Below, piece by piece: positions 63,319 through 64,000 of a stretch of DNA of 64,000 nt. The DNA is from Bacteroidota bacterium. GTDB lineage: Bacteria > Bacteroidota > Bacteroidia > Chitinophagales > Chitinophagaceae. The notes under the pieces were generated by a model, which ran no database searches, had not been told where the DNA came from, and worked only from the letters and a program-made list of their open reading frames with translations. Position 1 is the first letter of the stretch. Each line of letters starts with the position of its first letter. The DNA is taken from positions 445,736-509,735 of the forward strand of contig VBAR01000001.1 in assembly GCA_005882315.1 (NCBI GenBank), read 5' to 3'. Made by a program: the position numbers and the translations under genes.

Positions 63319-63326
63319 TATTTTTG
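63319..63326 (+). promoter_or_regulatory. -7 box for the thioredoxin-like gene
   Basis: TATTTTTG matches TAnnTTTG, 14 bases before the ATG at 63341. No clear -33 TTG at the usual distance. Confidence 0.5.
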
Positions 63327-63340
63327 CTAATAAACTTTTA

Positions 63341-63865
63341 ATGATGAAAAGTGTATTACTTTCTGTAGTTGTGCTATTTATTTTTTCTGCTGCAAATTCC
63401 CAATCACAGCTTATCGTTTATCCCGATTCAGTGCATGCAGGTCAGAAAGTTTATAAAGGAATAATTACGAAAGATGATCTGCTGAAGGACACAAGTTTTA
63501 AATGGTTTGCTGCTAACCAAAAATGGTACACTCCACAAACTGCAGCTGTAGAAGCAATGAAAGCAAAAAAAGATAGTGTTGAGTTGCTGGTATATATGGG
63601 CACCTGGTGCGAAGATTCACAAGTAATCGTACCACAACTCTATAAATTAGCTGATATAACCGGATTTGATACTAAAAAAATAACCCTGATCGGAACTGAT
63701 CGCTATAAAAAAACATTAAGCCATTTAAGCGAAGCATTGAATGTACATAACGTTCCTACTATTATTGTTCTGAAAAAAGGAAAGGAAATGGGAAGAGTGA
63801 TCGAGTATGGCAAGTATGGTCTATTTGATAAAGAGCTAGCCGAGATACTCAATCCTGCTCAATAA
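63341..63865 (+). CDS. Exported thioredoxin-fold protein with a single active-site cysteine
   Basis: A 174-aa protein with a signal peptide (SVLLSVVVLFIFSAANSQ); start at the first or the second of two adjacent ATGs. The fold is thioredoxin-like: VELLVYMGTWCEDSQVIVPQ in part, KKITLIGTDRYKK, NVHNVPTIIVLKKGKEMGRVIEYG with the cis-proline. At the CxxC place it reads WCEDS, so only one cysteine is present, and it cannot work as a classical dithiol reductase. It may bind a partner by a mixed disulfide or have lost redox function. It ends one base before the stop codon of a convergent gene at the right edge. Confidence 0.82.
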   Translation: MMKSVLLSVVVLFIFSAANSQSQLIVYPDSVHAGQKVYKGIITKDDLLKDTSFKWFAANQKWYTPQTAAVEAMKAKKDSVELLVYMGTWCEDSQVIVPQLYKLADITGFDTKKITLIGTDRYKKTLSHLSEALNVHNVPTIIVLKKGKEMGRVIEYGKYGLFDKELAEILNPAQ

Positions 63866-63866
63866 A

Positions 63867-64000
63867 TTATTTAAGATTTCCTGAAACCCTGATATCTGCG
63901 TTGGCGCCGGCTATTTCCACCTCTCGTTCTTCCAGCAATTTCAACACTTGCAGATTTACTGATTCTTTTATTTCATTAAATGCAGCAGCTGTTAATGGTG
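63867..64000 (-). CDS. C-terminal end of a possible MscS-type mechanosensitive channel (cut by right edge)
   Basis: The last 43 codons of a minus-strand gene, with stop at 63867-63869, end in FNEIKESVNLQVLKLLEERE and VEIAGANADIRVSGNLK. The pattern of an acidic helix with VNLQVLKLL followed by a short final beta strand resembles the C-terminus of MscS-family channels. Too little is present to be sure; the rest lies beyond the window. It is convergent with the thioredoxin-like gene with one base between. Confidence 0.45.
   Translation of the reverse strand, partial: PLTAAAFNEIKESVNLQVLKLLEEREVEIAGANADIRVSGNLK

Overview
The window reads as a chromosomal segment of a Bacteroidota bacterium, most likely Chitinophagaceae or a near relative. 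The evidence is: a SusC/SusD pair, a CarboxypepD_reg/TonB-type receptor, PorZ of the type IX secretion system, many signal peptides ending in AQ-type cleavage sites, an AT-rich genome, and several TAnnTTTG promoter boxes just upstream of start codons. The gcvH, recO, prfA, gatB and alaS/M23/MerR neighbourhoods are ordinary housekeeping context. I saw no rRNA, tRNA, CRISPR array, prophage or transposase.

Layout. (1) 1-9.7 kb, all on the minus strand, is a catabolic cluster whose enzymes all carry export signals: asparaginase, aspartate ammonia-lyase, glutaminase and an amidohydrolase, mixed with three porins (one cut by the left edge) and an unknown outer-membrane protein. Together they could turn Asn and Gln into Asp and Glu, and Asp into fumarate plus ammonia, outside the cytoplasm. 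(2) 10.3-16.8 kb holds an AsmA-like protein, a small barrel protein, two divergent DUF4239-type membrane paralogues, a repeat-rich secreted protein and an NTF2-like lipoprotein. (3) 17.0-27.6 kb is the most unusual part. Two divergent genes encode large secreted proteins that share a predicted CotH/HipA-like kinase module, glycine/aspartate-rich turns and an outer-membrane barrel, and one also has an N-terminal calcineurin-like phosphatase. Downstream of it lie a membrane class III nucleotide cyclase, a PAP2 phosphatase and, past an opposing SdiA-regulated-like lipoprotein gene, an HD phosphohydrolase fused to a DUF5706 (Pycsar effector type) membrane module. (4) 27.7-39.3 kb contains an orphan 2-oxoacid:ferredoxin oxidoreductase alpha subunit, two DUF3857/transglutaminase-type genes separated by a small inverted-repeat element with a four-helix-bundle gene, a TonB-type receptor, gcvH, an ECF sigma/anti-sigma pair and a VanZ-like gene. 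(5) 39.7-46.5 kb carries a DUF937-like gene, prfA, an amidohydrolase, an EEP-family nuclease, recO and porZ. (6) 46.6-54.0 kb has an MMPL exporter and a SusC/SusD pair. (7) 54.1-64.0 kb has a TlpA-like lipoprotein with gatB, a double-PDZ protein, a GNAT acetyltransferase with alaS, an M23 peptidase, a MerR regulator, a thioredoxin-like protein and the 3' end of a possible MscS channel gene.

Best leads: the secreted Asn/Gln/Asp degradation cluster; the phosphatase/kinase-like/barrel fusions with the nearby cyclase and HD-DUF5706 gene; and the 33-nt inverted-repeat element around the four-helix-bundle gene. All family assignments come from reading motifs by eye; no database search was run.
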